In this document: positions 10,235 to 19,679 of the stretch, piece after piece
Layout: every line of letters starts with the position of its first letter
How positions within the stretch are numbered: position 1 is the first letter of the stretch
DNA from: Spirosoma radiotolerans
GTDB lineage: Bacteria; Bacteroidota; Bacteroidia; Cytophagales; Spirosomataceae
Assembly (NCBI RefSeq): GCF_000974425.1
Contig: NZ_CP010429.1
Span: forward strand, 6,340,501-6,404,500
DNA length: 64,000 nucleotides
Direction of reading: 5' to 3'
Made by a program: the position numbers and the translations under genes
The notes under the pieces: model-generated
Seen by the model: only the letters and a program-made list of their open reading frames with translations
Told to the model about the DNA's origin: nothing
Databases searched by the model: none

Positions 10235-13200
10235 ATGCATTACTTAGTCAGGCTGACTATATTAGGGTTACTTACGCTGGTCGGCTGTACCCAAACGCCC
10301 AAGCGATTCGAACGGTTAACCGCCAGCCATACCGGGATCGACTTTGCCAATACCATTACCGAAAGCGATTCACTGAATGTACTGGAGTTCGAATACCTCT
10401 ACAACGGAGGTGGTGTCGGGGTCGGCGATTTTAACGGGGATGGGCTGGCTGATGTCTTTTTTGCCGGCAATCAGGTGTCGAGCCGGATGTACCTCAACAA
10501 GGGAAACTTCACCTTTAATGACATAACCGATTCGGCCGGTGTGCGGACAGCCTACTGGTGTACGGGCGTGGCCGTCGCTGACATTAATCAGGATGGCCGA
10601 CAGGATATTTATGTTTCGACAATTCATCCTGACCGTAAAAAAGCCGTTCCTAATCTTCTGTTCATTAATCAGGGAAACGACGCTAACGGTATTCCGCATT
10701 TTGAGGAGTCGGCTCAGGCAGCCGGTCTGGCCGATTCGAGCTACTCCACACAAGCCACCTTTCTGGATTATGACCGCGATGGCGATCTGGACGTTTTTCT
10801 GCTGACAAATGCCCTGGAAACCTTTAACCGGAACAACGTTACCGGCCCACGCAACGACGGCTCCGCTCGCAGCCGGGACAAACTTTTCCGAAATGATGCC
10901 GTCACGCCGACAACATCCCATAATTCTATTTCGCAACAAGCTATCAAAAATACATCGCTCCGGCGGGCCGCATTACACTTTACGGATGTTTCCGATGAAG
11001 CCGGGCTGGTACATGAAGGGTGGGGCCTGGGGGTTATTATAAACGACGTCAATCAGGATGGATGGCCAGACATTTATGTTGCCAATGATTTTCAGTCTAA
11101 TGACGTCTGGCTGGTAAACAATCAAAATAAAACATTCAGCAATCGAATTGCGGAGACCCTCAAGCACCAGAGTCACAACAGTATGGGCATGGATATGGCC
11201 GATATCAATAATGACGGCCTGAATGACCTCGCCGTTGTCGACATGCTGCCGGATGACAACCTGCGGCAGAAAACGATGTTCGCGTCGATTCCCTACGACC
11301 GCTTCCAAATGGCCCGACGCCTTGGTTATCAACCGCAGTACATCCGGAATATGCTGCAATTGAACAGAGGTTTCTGGCAGAGCGCACAAACAGCCTCTGC
11401 TTCGCCAGCGTTGCCTCTCTTTTCTGATATTGGTTATCTGGCCGGTACAGCCGCAACGGACTGGAGCTGGAGCGCGCTCTTTTCAGATCTGGATAACGAT
11501 GGCTTCCGGGATATGCTGATTACCAATGGGTATCGAAAAGACATCACCGACCTGGATTTTACCAGCTATAACCGGGAGTCAGGTACGTTTGGTAGCGATG
11601 CTGACCGTCGTACACAGCTACTAAAACGCATCCATGATCTGGAGCCCGTTTACAAGCCAAATTTCCTCTTCCATAACACGGGCGATCTGCACTTTACAGA
11701 CCTTGCTCAGGAGTGGGGCCTTTCGGAATCTTCTTTCACGAACGGCACCGCCTATGCTGATTTTGACAACGATGGGGATCTGGATCTGGTCATGAATAAC
11801 ATCAACGATCCGGCGTTCATTTACCAGAATAAAACCATCGAAAACACGACTGATTCATCAGCAAATCACTTTCTAAAAATAAGCTTCCTGGGCATGTCTG
11901 GTAATCTGGAAGGGCTCGGCGCTAAAGTGGCCGTCTGGGCCGGAGGACAGCTATATTACAGTGAATACACACGGCAGCGCGGCTATCAATCGACAATGGC
12001 ATCGGGTATTCACCTGGGCATGGGCAAGGCCAAACGGATTGATTCGCTCCACGTTCTATGGCCAACGGGCAATGGACAGGTGATTCGCAATCTGGTCACG
12101 AACCAAACGGTGGTTCTGGACGAACGAAGGGCCGTTCGCCAGCCTCCTTCGTTTATGCAGATGCAGCCTTCAGCTAAGCCTCTACTGACGGAGGTACCGG
12201 CTTCTTATGGTCTGAATTTCCAGCATCAGGAAGACGATTTCGTTGATTATAAAGCTCAGCAAACACTCCTTTCACATAAACATTCGCAAATTGGGCCGGG
12301 GATGGCCATCGGTGATGTGGATGGGAATGGACTGGATGACATATATATAGCGGGAAGTGCCTACAAAGGCGGTACGTTTTTGCTACAGCAAACGGATGCG
12401 TCTACCGGTAAAGCTACATTTCGGCGCAAAGACCGACCGGCCAAAAAGCCCGAAGAGACCGGTGTTCTGTTAGTCGATGCCGATACCGACGGCGATCTCG
12501 ATCTATACACCGTTCATGGTAGTACGGAGTTTGGCCGGGACGAAGCCAGTTGCCAGGATAGCCTGTACCTGAATGATGGAAAAGGAAATTTTCGGGCGTC
12601 GCCAAAGGCGCTTCCCAACACCATGTCAAGTGGCTCATGCGTCATAGCAACGGACTTCGATCATGATGGCGATGTAGACCTGTTCATTGGTGGGCGGATT
12701 GTTCCGCAGCGCTATCCCGAAGCTGCCCGCAGTTATTTGTTGCGCAATGACAGCGAAAGAGGAGTAGACGCTCGCTTCACCGACGTAACTGACCAACTGG
12801 CTCCTGGCCTTGGCCGCGTGGGTTTGGTGTGTGCTGCCCTCTGGACAGACGTAGACAACGACGGCTGGCAGGACCTGATGCTGGCGGGTGAGTTTATGCC
12901 CATTAGTGTCTTTAAAAACCGAGCCGGTCGTGGATTCTCGCCAAAACCGACTCCTGAACTAGCAAACGCTACTGGTTTCTGGAACAGTTTGACAGCCGGT
13001 GATTTTGATAACGACGGTGATATGGATTACATCGCCGGAAACGTTGGCCTCAACAGCCGATTGCAGGCGTCCAGCAATCAGCCCGTTTCGGTATACGCAG
13101 CTGATTACGATAAAAACGGCACTCTCGATCCTATCCTGAGTTTCTTCAACGGTGGAGTCGAATACCCATTTCACCCCCGTGATGTGCTCACTGACCAGAT

Positions 13201-13831
13201 TCCGTCCTTCAAAAAGAAGATGACGTCTTATGCCGCCTATGGCAAAACCACCCTGGCCAGTCTCCTATCAGCCGATGACCAGAAACAGGCCCTCATTAAA
13301 CGAGCGACATTTTTAAAATCCGCCTATATCGAAAACCGGGCAGGTGCATTTGTCCTACACGAGTTGCCCATCGAAGCTCAGTTTTCGCCCGTTTTTGGCA
13401 GTTTGGCCACCGACCTCAACCACGATGGTAACCTGGACGTTCTGCTTGCAGGCAACGATTACGCAACCGAAGTGCTATCCGGCTTGCAGGATGCTGGCCT
13501 GGGCTTGTGTCTGCTAGGCGACGGACGAGGAAATTTTAAGACCCTCACGCCCACAAGTTCTGGCTTTGTCGTCGATGAAGACGCCAAAGCGCTGGCCTGC
13601 CTGATGCTAGGCAACGGACAATTATATTATATAGCGACGCAGAACAACGGCCCACTACGCGTATTCAGGGAAGTGGACGACCAGATCAGCTACAAACGCG
13701 TAGGATCAGGCACTTTTTCGCTTTCTACATCAGTAAGCCGTGGCAGAAAACGGAAGATGGAGTACAGTTATGGAAGTGGCTACCTATCGCAGTCCTCACG
13801 GGTTGTTCCGTCGAGGCCCTTAGAAAAATAA
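10235..13831 (+). CDS. FG-GAP/VCBS repeat lipoprotein with ASPIC/UnbV domain
   Basis: 1198 aa with a lipoprotein signal (LLTLVGC, cysteine at about residue 18). About fourteen calcium-loop motifs of the form D-x-[DN]-x-[DN]-G-x-x-D recur, for example DFNGDGLADVFFAG, DINQDGRQDIYV, DFDNDGDLDLVM and DLNHDGNLDVLLAG, so it should fold as two beta-propellers. An ASPIC/UnbV segment sits near residues 545-630 (GNLEGLGAKVAVWAGGQ, LHVLWPTGNGQV). Such CRTAC1-type proteins are surface lipoproteins that often stand next to SusCD pairs in Cytophagales; their exact role is not established. The susD terminator lies upstream, so it is probably transcribed separately. Confidence 0.9.
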   Translation: MHYLVRLTILGLLTLVGCTQTPKRFERLTASHTGIDFANTITESDSLNVLEFEYLYNGGGVGVGDFNGDGLADVFFAGNQVSSRMYLNKGNFTFNDITDSAGVRTAYWCTGVAVADINQDGRQDIYVSTIHPDRKKAVPNLLFINQGNDANGIPHFEESAQAAGLADSSYSTQATFLDYDRDGDLDVFLLTNALETFNRNNVTGPRNDGSARSRDKLFRNDAVTPTTSHNSISQQAIKNTSLRRAALHFTDVSDEAGLVHEGWGLGVIINDVNQDGWPDIYVANDFQSNDVWLVNNQNKTFSNRIAETLKHQSHNSMGMDMADINNDGLNDLAVVDMLPDDNLRQKTMFASIPYDRFQMARRLGYQPQYIRNMLQLNRGFWQSAQTASASPALPLFSDIGYLAGTAATDWSWSALFSDLDNDGFRDMLITNGYRKDITDLDFTSYNRESGTFGSDADRRTQLLKRIHDLEPVYKPNFLFHNTGDLHFTDLAQEWGLSESSFTNGTAYADFDNDGDLDLVMNNINDPAFIYQNKTIENTTDSSANHFLKISFLGMSGNLEGLGAKVAVWAGGQLYYSEYTRQRGYQSTMASGIHLGMGKAKRIDSLHVLWPTGNGQVIRNLVTNQTVVLDERRAVRQPPSFMQMQPSAKPLLTEVPASYGLNFQHQEDDFVDYKAQQTLLSHKHSQIGPGMAIGDVDGNGLDDIYIAGSAYKGGTFLLQQTDASTGKATFRRKDRPAKKPEETGVLLVDADTDGDLDLYTVHGSTEFGRDEASCQDSLYLNDGKGNFRASPKALPNTMSSGSCVIATDFDHDGDVDLFIGGRIVPQRYPEAARSYLLRNDSERGVDARFTDVTDQLAPGLGRVGLVCAALWTDVDNDGWQDLMLAGEFMPISVFKNRAGRGFSPKPTPELANATGFWNSLTAGDFDNDGDMDYIAGNVGLNSRLQASSNQPVSVYAADYDKNGTLDPILSFFNGGVEYPFHPRDVLTDQIPSFKKKMTSYAAYGKTTLASLLSADDQKQALIKRATFLKSAYIENRAGAFVLHELPIEAQFSPVFGSLATDLNHDGNLDVLLAGNDYATEVLSGLQDAGLGLCLLGDGRGNFKTLTPTSSGFVVDEDAKALACLMLGNGQLYYIATQNNGPLRVFREVDDQISYKRVGSGTFSLSTSVSRGRKRKMEYSYGSGYLSQSSRVVPSRPLEK

Positions 13832-13851
13832 CATGGCTAAAAAAGAAACTG

Positions 13852-13859
13852 TACTTTTG
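13852..13859 (+). promoter_or_regulatory. Candidate -7 element for the GDPD gene
   Basis: TACTTTTG matches the Bacteroidota -7 consensus TAnnTTTG, 20 bases before the GDPD start codon. No TTTG is seen at the -33 spacing, so the site is only tentative. Confidence 0.35.
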
Positions 13860-13879
13860 ACAGCCTATTCATTTGTTCT

Positions 13880-14785
13880 ATGCGCTCGCTTGTCCTCCTG
13901 GTTTTCATGGCTCATGTTACTCTTATTCAGTCAGATTCATCGCCGTTCGACCTGGAGGGGCACCGGGGATGTCGGGGACTAATGCCCGAAAACACGATAC
14001 CTGCCTTCTTGAAAGCAATCGATCTTGGTGTAACCACTCTTGAGATGGATGTAGTTATTAGTAAAGATCGGCAGGTAGTTGTTTCGCACGAACCTTATTT
14101 CAACTCGGCTTTCAGCATTGCTCCCAATGGCGTACCAGTCGATAAGAAAGAGCAGAAAAATCTGGTTCTTTACGAGATGGATTACGACGATATCAAGGGG
14201 TATGATGTCGGTTCAAACGGTAATCCCGCCTATCCGGAACAACAGAAGATCAAGGTTTACAAACCTTTGTTAAGCGAGGTAATCGAACAGACCGAAGCTT
14301 ACCGAAAGGCAAAGGCTCTTCCCTCATTTTCGTACAATATTGAAATCAAAAGTGAACGTTCCGAGTATAACAAGAGCCAGCCAGAACCCGAGGCCTTTTG
14401 CGATCTGGTGCAGGCCGTACTGAAAAAACAACTGTTGGCAAAAAATATCGATCCGACACATATCGTTATTCAGAGCTTTGACTTTGCCATATTAAACCAA
14501 TGGAAAAAAGGAATGCAGGCAGGCAAGTATCCTACCGTTCGGCTGTCGGCTTTGGTTGAAAACTTGCGGAGCCCGGAAAAAAACCTGAATGATCTTGGCT
14601 TCAAACCCGACATCTACAGCCCGCATTTTCGGCTGATCAGCCAGGATAAAATTACCCGGCTGCATCAGCAAGGAATTAAAATCATTCCCTGGACAGTCAA
14701 CCAGCGCGACGACATGGAACGACTCAAAAGCTGGGGAGTCGATGGCTTGATTACCGATTACCCGGACCGGGCAAACGGATTATAA
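13880..14785 (+). CDS. Secreted glycerophosphodiester phosphodiesterase
   Basis: 301 aa with a short N-terminal signal peptide (LVLLVFMAHVTLIQS). The GDPD catalytic pattern is complete: GHRGCRGLMPENT (His and Arg of the first box, Glu of the second), LEMDVV (metal-binding Glu and Asp) and VVVSHEPYF (general-acid His). The C-terminal IIPWTVNQRDDM and GLITDYPD motifs are also present. The enzyme hydrolyses deacylated phospholipid headgroups to glycerol-3-phosphate and an alcohol, here in the periplasm or outside the cell. It follows the UnbV-type gene by 48 bases. Confidence 0.93.
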   Translation: MRSLVLLVFMAHVTLIQSDSSPFDLEGHRGCRGLMPENTIPAFLKAIDLGVTTLEMDVVISKDRQVVVSHEPYFNSAFSIAPNGVPVDKKEQKNLVLYEMDYDDIKGYDVGSNGNPAYPEQQKIKVYKPLLSEVIEQTEAYRKAKALPSFSYNIEIKSERSEYNKSQPEPEAFCDLVQAVLKKQLLAKNIDPTHIVIQSFDFAILNQWKKGMQAGKYPTVRLSALVENLRSPEKNLNDLGFKPDIYSPHFRLISQDKITRLHQQGIKIIPWTVNQRDDMERLKSWGVDGLITDYPDRANGL

Positions 14786-14856
14786 ACCCTATCGGTCTGA
14801 TTTACGTTTTCATCACTAACCTCCTCAATCTGGTTAGTTTATGTTATTTTAGCCCC

Positions 14857-16383
14857 ATGACTGTTCTAAATACCACGCTCAAATGGCTCCTCCAACGGCG
14901 ACTGCCGCGTATTGACGCCATGATGAAACAACCCGGTGCGGTGCAACAGAAGGTCTTTACTCAACTTATTCGGGCAGGCCGCCGAACAGAATGGGGGAAA
15001 AAGCACGCCTATAAATCCATTCAGACAATCCACGATTTTCAGCAACAGGTGCCTGTTTCGAGCTACGAAGATCTGTTCCCGTATATCGAACGGGTCATGA
15101 AAGGCGAAAGCAAGGTGTTATGGCCCTCGCCGGTGCGCTGGTTTGCCAAATCGTCGGGCACAACCAATGCCCGAAGCAAGTTTATCCCCGTTACGACCGA
15201 GTCACTCGACGAGAGCCATTTCAAAGGTGGCAAAGACATGATGGCTCTGTACGTGGCCAATAATCCGGACAGCCGGGCCTTCGAGGGAAAAGGCTTGTCC
15301 ATCGGCGGCAGTCTCCACCCCAATACGCTCGGTACGAACAGTGCTGTTGGCGACGTATCGGCAGTGGTGATGGCGAATCTGCCCAGTTGGGCCCAGTATA
15401 TCCGTACACCCTCTATTCAGGTTGCGTTGATGGATGAATGGGAAGCCAAACTGGAGCGCATGGCCGAGATCACATCGCAGGAAAACGTAACCAGTTTACT
15501 TGGTACGCCAACCTGGGGAATGGTGCTGATCGATAAAATTCTGGCCTTAACGGGTAAAGCCAATATTCTGGAAGTTTGGCCAAACTTTGAAGTAATGATG
15601 CACGGAGCCGTTAACTTCCAGCCTTACCGGGAGCTGTTCCAACACCACGTTTTTCCGTCGAAAGCCGTTCGTTATCAGGAAGTTTATAATGCCTCAGAAG
15701 GCTTTTTCGCCATCCAGGATGACCTGACCCGCGTGGGCGAAATGCTGCTGATGCTCGATTATGGCATTTTTTACGAGTTCGTTCCTCTCCAAGAAGCCGA
15801 TCAACCCTACCCCAAGGCGCTCACGATTGATGAGGTCGAGTTAGATAAAAACTACGCCCTGATCGTTTCGACCAATGGGGGCTTATGGCGTTACAAAGTT
15901 GGCGACACGGTTCGGTTTACCTCCCTCTATCCACACCGGCTAAAAGTGAGTGGCCGTACCAAGCATTTCATCAATGCCTTTGGCGAAGAGGTTATTGTTG
16001 AAAACGCCGAAACAGCGATTACACAGGCCTGTGAGGCAACGGGAGCCGTTATCGCCGATTATACAGCTGGCCCAAATTACATGAGTAACGGCGCCAATGG
16101 CTGCCACGAATGGGTGATCGAGTTTACGCAGGAACCCGACAATCAGCAGCGGTTTAATCAAATCCTGGACGAAACCCTCCGGCAAATAAACTCTGACTAC
16201 GACGCCAAACGGTACAATGACATGGTGCTCAAACGCCCCCGTATTCATGTCGTACCAGCGGGTACATTCTATGCCTGGATGAAACACCGGGGCAAAGTAG
16301 GCGGTCAGCATAAAGTGCCCCGGCTGGCTAATTCGCGCGAATATCTGGACGATATTTTGAAGGAAATGATGAATTATGAATGA
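14857..16383 (+). CDS. GH3 auxin-responsive-promoter family acyl-adenylating enzyme
   Basis: 508 aa, full length for bacterial GH3 homologues. Family signatures are QVPVSSYEDLFPYIERVMKG, the adenylate-forming motif WFAKSSGTTNARSKFIPVT at about residues 100-118, YNASEGFFAIQ at about 289-299 and LWRYKVGDTVRFTS at about 346-359. GH3 proteins are ANL-superfamily enzymes; in plants they join amino acids to jasmonate or auxin. The bacterial substrate is not known from the sequence. It lies 71 bases after the GDPD gene on the same strand. Confidence 0.92.
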   Translation: MTVLNTTLKWLLQRRLPRIDAMMKQPGAVQQKVFTQLIRAGRRTEWGKKHAYKSIQTIHDFQQQVPVSSYEDLFPYIERVMKGESKVLWPSPVRWFAKSSGTTNARSKFIPVTTESLDESHFKGGKDMMALYVANNPDSRAFEGKGLSIGGSLHPNTLGTNSAVGDVSAVVMANLPSWAQYIRTPSIQVALMDEWEAKLERMAEITSQENVTSLLGTPTWGMVLIDKILALTGKANILEVWPNFEVMMHGAVNFQPYRELFQHHVFPSKAVRYQEVYNASEGFFAIQDDLTRVGEMLLMLDYGIFYEFVPLQEADQPYPKALTIDEVELDKNYALIVSTNGGLWRYKVGDTVRFTSLYPHRLKVSGRTKHFINAFGEEVIVENAETAITQACEATGAVIADYTAGPNYMSNGANGCHEWVIEFTQEPDNQQRFNQILDETLRQINSDYDAKRYNDMVLKRPRIHVVPAGTFYAWMKHRGKVGGQHKVPRLANSREYLDDILKEMMNYE

Positions 16384-16405
16384 TCAGTGATTCGCTGATT
16401 CATTC
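16378..16405. terminator. Possible hairpin between convergent genes
   Basis: A short inverted repeat (GAATGATCAG pairing with CTGATTCATTC, one bulge) overlaps the GH3 stop codon and lies between convergent genes. There is no T run, so the terminator role is a guess. Confidence 0.3.
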
Positions 16406-16419
16406 AGGTTGAACGCACA

Positions 16420-16947
16420 TTAGCCGCGTATCAGCTTCTTCGCTTTTAGAAACGAGTTCGTCATCACCGTTTTGTCTGGATTCAGCACGACTTGTTTGAT
16501 TACGTCACAGATAAATAACTCGTGATCACCGGCGTCAGTGCTGTGCATCACGCGGCACTGCACATACCCAATGGCTTCCGTCAGGTACGGACAACCCCGT
16601 TCATCGAGGGCATGAGGCAGGTTTTTGAACTTGTCTTTGTCGCGCCCGGACTGCTGGCCAAGTTTACGAATCAACCCCGGCTGATCGTCGGCCAGTAAGT
16701 TTATGTTCAAGATACCGCTTTCCCGAACCAGTTCAATGGTATAATCGACTTTATACAGCGCGACGGCCAGCACCTTATTGCCCATATCTGTCTGCGTAAG
16801 CCAGGTAACGATGTTCGCGTTCCGCTTTCCATTGGCTATCGTTGTCACGCTGTGCACGTCGTAGTCTTTGTATTTTAACAGGCGTCTGGGCATGGGGTCT
16901 TGTTTACGTGTAGAGGTCGCTCTCGCTGGCAGCCTATCTTGTAGCAT
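16420..16947 (-). CDS. Flavin reductase-like (FMN-binding split-barrel) protein
   Basis: 175 aa from the ATG at 16947, or 157 aa from the ATG at 16893 (MPRRLLKYKDYD). The fold signature is seen in HSVTTIANGKRNANIVTWL, KVLAVALYKVDYTIELVRES, GILNINLLADDQ and the C-terminal GDHELFICDV. These proteins bind FMN and reduce it or use it with NAD(P)H. The first ATG overlaps the stop of the upstream membrane protein as TAATG, which argues for translational coupling from 16947, although the second ATG fits the domain start better. The pairing with a DoxX-like membrane protein suggests a joint redox role, which is inference. Confidence 0.85.
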   Translation of the reverse strand: MLQDRLPARATSTRKQDPMPRRLLKYKDYDVHSVTTIANGKRNANIVTWLTQTDMGNKVLAVALYKVDYTIELVRESGILNINLLADDQPGLIRKLGQQSGRDKDKFKNLPHALDERGCPYLTEAIGYVQCRVMHSTDAGDHELFICDVIKQVVLNPDKTVMTNSFLKAKKLIRG

Positions 16948-18218
16948 TACCGGTTCGCTTCAGACAACCAATGGAATTGCCGTTCGGCCAGTTGAAAATG
17001 GCGGTTTTGTCGTTTGAGCCCGATAACAACTGAATCATTCCGAATTTTTCCCCGCAGCTGAATTTGATTCGTATCGGGCATCGTGTAGGCCATGGTAAAT
17101 AGCGCGGTTGTATCTGTGGCGAATTTTTTAAACGCTATCGTATGCGCTGCCGAATCGAGCTTATAACTGAAATAACCCCGACGGTAACGTTGCCGAAATA
17201 ACGTATCTGCCGTGAGAATACTGCCTGAGTTATTTGCTTCAAAAACAACATCCTTCCAGCGTAAACTATCGACGGGAGTACCCTGAAACTGATCGACGGT
17301 GAAGAATCCGGTAGCCAGTTTTTTAGGCGCAGGTCCCTGGTCGGAAGAAGAAAAAAATTGGCTGATCGGCAGTACGAAAAACAGGAGTACAAACGCGATT
17401 TTCAACGCCAGTTGACTTCTTTTCATCCATTTTTTAGACAATACCAATCGAGGAGCGGCTTGCGTTGGTTTGTTGAAGACGAAGAAGTTCAACAAGCGTT
17501 TGGCATCGCCGATTAGCAAAAAATTACTCAGAAGAAACAGGTGAATAGAGAATATTTTGACGGGTATATCGTAGCAGAGGTTCATCATCATTACATTCAA
17601 GAACACACTGGCCGCTACGAAAGCTCCTAATGTGCTTGTACGACGGAATAGCAGCAGCACGCCAGCGACCACCTCAACCGCGCCCGAAAAAAATTGGTAA
17701 GGTGTTGAATATCCAATAAAATACCAGGCAAATCGCATGGGTAGAAGATCGCCCAACGGAGTAGCCAATGCACTCAACGGTGGAAATACCATCTGAAAAC
17801 CAAACAGTTTAATTATTCCATAGCGCAAGGCCACCATGGCAATGTAATAGCAAACCAACACCAACAACCAGTAATACGCAGTGTTGTAGTTTGTACGTCT
17901 ATCAATGATTGTCCAGATGATGGTACCCAGACATGCCACCGATAGAAAGAAACATAACTGGGCATATCCGTAGGATGTATCGCCACTGCCATTTAACGGC
18001 ACCAGTACGTCCTTAATATGGAAGATGTATTCATTGCTCAGTCTGACTAGCCAATCCTCCACCCTACCGTAATAGTCACCGAGTAGATTTAGGCCGGGAA
18101 TATCGCCCAGCCAACCCAGGGGAGACATGTACAGAAGGATATAAATGCAGCTAAAGCGAAAGAGGAGTTTGGCCCATCCGGTCCAGGCAGTAACCAATTG
18201 AGTAGACGAAGTTGTCAT
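16947..18218 (-). CDS. DoxX/HTTM-like polytopic membrane protein
   Basis: 423 aa. About seven to eight hydrophobic spans occupy residues 15-300, including FRFSCIYILLYM, LCFFLSVACLGTIIWTI, YYWLLVLVCYYIAMVAL, PYQFFSGAVEVVAGVLLLF, FVAASVFLNVMMMNLCYDI and IAFVLLFFVLPI. A soluble C-terminal domain of about 120 aa follows, predicted outside the cytoplasm and rich in beta pattern. The FFSGAVEVVAGVLLLFRR segment resembles the DoxX core. The function is unknown. It overlaps the flavin-reductase-like gene by one base (TAATG), so the two are probably one operon. Confidence 0.75.
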   Translation of the reverse strand: MTTSSTQLVTAWTGWAKLLFRFSCIYILLYMSPLGWLGDIPGLNLLGDYYGRVEDWLVRLSNEYIFHIKDVLVPLNGSGDTSYGYAQLCFFLSVACLGTIIWTIIDRRTNYNTAYYWLLVLVCYYIAMVALRYGIIKLFGFQMVFPPLSALATPLGDLLPMRFAWYFIGYSTPYQFFSGAVEVVAGVLLLFRRTSTLGAFVAASVFLNVMMMNLCYDIPVKIFSIHLFLLSNFLLIGDAKRLLNFFVFNKPTQAAPRLVLSKKWMKRSQLALKIAFVLLFFVLPISQFFSSSDQGPAPKKLATGFFTVDQFQGTPVDSLRWKDVVFEANNSGSILTADTLFRQRYRRGYFSYKLDSAAHTIAFKKFATDTTALFTMAYTMPDTNQIQLRGKIRNDSVVIGLKRQNRHFQLAERQFHWLSEANR

Positions 18219-18312
18219 GTATAGTTAAAATACGTTTGACGGTGATGGTGCCGTGTTTCTCAAATATAACAAAAGCCAACTCTGTCCGCTACAGGCCAAT
18301 GCCGTTCGTCGT

Positions 18313-18320
18313 TACCTTTG
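18313..18320 (+). promoter_or_regulatory. Candidate -7 element for ispH
   Basis: TACCTTTG, an exact TAnnTTTG match, lies about 100 bases before the ispH start. No TTTG is present at the -33 spacing. Confidence 0.4.
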
Positions 18321-18418
18321 CATCGAACGAAGGCTTTTGCTCTGTTGTTCTCTACGTAAATGATCCTTACTGAGTTGACAGGCGTACTTTGCTTCTCACT
18401 CGTTCGCTTTTTGTGTCA

Positions 18419-19678
18419 ATGAAATCGTTCGATATACCTGAGTATTACCGCAGCAGCATTATTACCCCCCTGAAAGAGTTTAGGCGGAAGCAGGACAAAC
18501 TGAAACGGGATTTCACCCCTACCCTACTTGATTTTGGGCCAATCAGGCTGCTGATCGCACGGCATTTCGGCTTCTGCTATGGTGTCGAAAACGCGGTTGA
18601 GATTGCATATAAAGCCATTGCAGAAAACCCAGGTAAGCGCATTTTTTTGCTTAGTGAAATGATCCATAATCCCGATGTCAATGCTGATTTGCAGGACAGG
18701 GGCGTCCGATTTATTATGGATACAAGCGGGCGGCAACTCATTCCATGGTCGGAACTAGCACCAGAGGATGTGGTGATCATCCCGGCTTTCGGGACAACGC
18801 TGGAAACACAAAGTCAACTGTCGGCATTAGGGCTCAATATTGAGAAATACGATACGACCTGCCCTTTTGTCGAAAAAGTGTGGAATAAGGCGAGTCAGAT
18901 TGGTCTGAAAAATTATACCGTGATTGTCCACGGGAAGCCGAGTCACGAAGAAACCCGCGCCACGTTCTCCCACAGCAAAGAAGCGGCTCCTACGGTTGTG
19001 GTCAAGGACATGGCCCAGACACAACGGCTGGCCAAATACATCACAGGCGAGTTACCCATCGAAGAATTCTACACTGAGTTTGACGGCCAGTTCTCTGTTG
19101 GTTTCGACCCAACCCGCGACTTACAACGTATTGGCGTTGTGAATCAAACGACAATGCTGGCTTCTGATACACAGAGCATTGCCGATTATCTGAAGCAGGT
19201 AATGACCCAGAAGTATTCGTTAACAGCCGACACGGTAGAGGCTCATTTCGCTAACACACGCGATACGCTTTGTTACGCTACCAACGATAATCAGGATGCC
19301 ACCTACGCACTACTGAACTACCCGGCCGATTTCGCCATCGTGGCGGGGGGCTACAACTCCTCCAATACATCGCACATTGTTGAACTCTGCGAACAGAAAT
19401 TGCCGACTTACTTTATTGAATCGGAACAGAAGATTTTATCGGCTACATTGATCCGTCACTTCGATGGGCATACCAAGCAGGAAATCGTAACCGAAAACTT
19501 CATTCCCCAACCGAATGGTTCTGAACTAAATAGCCCATTATCCAACCCAGTTACGGTCCTATTAACCTGTGGAGCCTCCTGCCCCGACGCGGTTGTTGAA
19601 GGTATTCTGTTCAAGCTTGTGAGTTTTTTCCCTACGGCCCGGCCCGTAGAGGACGTTGTTCGGGCGTTTGTGCAGTAA
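18419..19678 (+). CDS. ispH: 4-hydroxy-3-methylbut-2-enyl diphosphate reductase
   Basis: The last enzyme of the non-mevalonate isoprenoid pathway, which reduces HMBPP to IPP and DMAPP with a [4Fe-4S] cluster. The three cluster cysteines are present in ARHFGFCYGVENAV, YDTTCPFVEKVW and LTCGASCPDAVVEG, as are VHGKPSHEETRAT and the SNTSHIVEL substrate motif. At about 419 aa it is the long form found in Bacteroidota and cyanobacteria. I chose the ATG at 18419 (MKSFDIPEYY) rather than the upstream one at 18389. It ends one base before the end of the convergent GHL10 gene. Confidence 0.95.
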   Translation: MKSFDIPEYYRSSIITPLKEFRRKQDKLKRDFTPTLLDFGPIRLLIARHFGFCYGVENAVEIAYKAIAENPGKRIFLLSEMIHNPDVNADLQDRGVRFIMDTSGRQLIPWSELAPEDVVIIPAFGTTLETQSQLSALGLNIEKYDTTCPFVEKVWNKASQIGLKNYTVIVHGKPSHEETRATFSHSKEAAPTVVVKDMAQTQRLAKYITGELPIEEFYTEFDGQFSVGFDPTRDLQRIGVVNQTTMLASDTQSIADYLKQVMTQKYSLTADTVEAHFANTRDTLCYATNDNQDATYALLNYPADFAIVAGGYNSSNTSHIVELCEQKLPTYFIESEQKILSATLIRHFDGHTKQEIVTENFIPQPNGSELNSPLSNPVTVLLTCGASCPDAVVEGILFKLVSFFPTARPVEDVVRAFVQ

Positions 19679-19679
19679 A

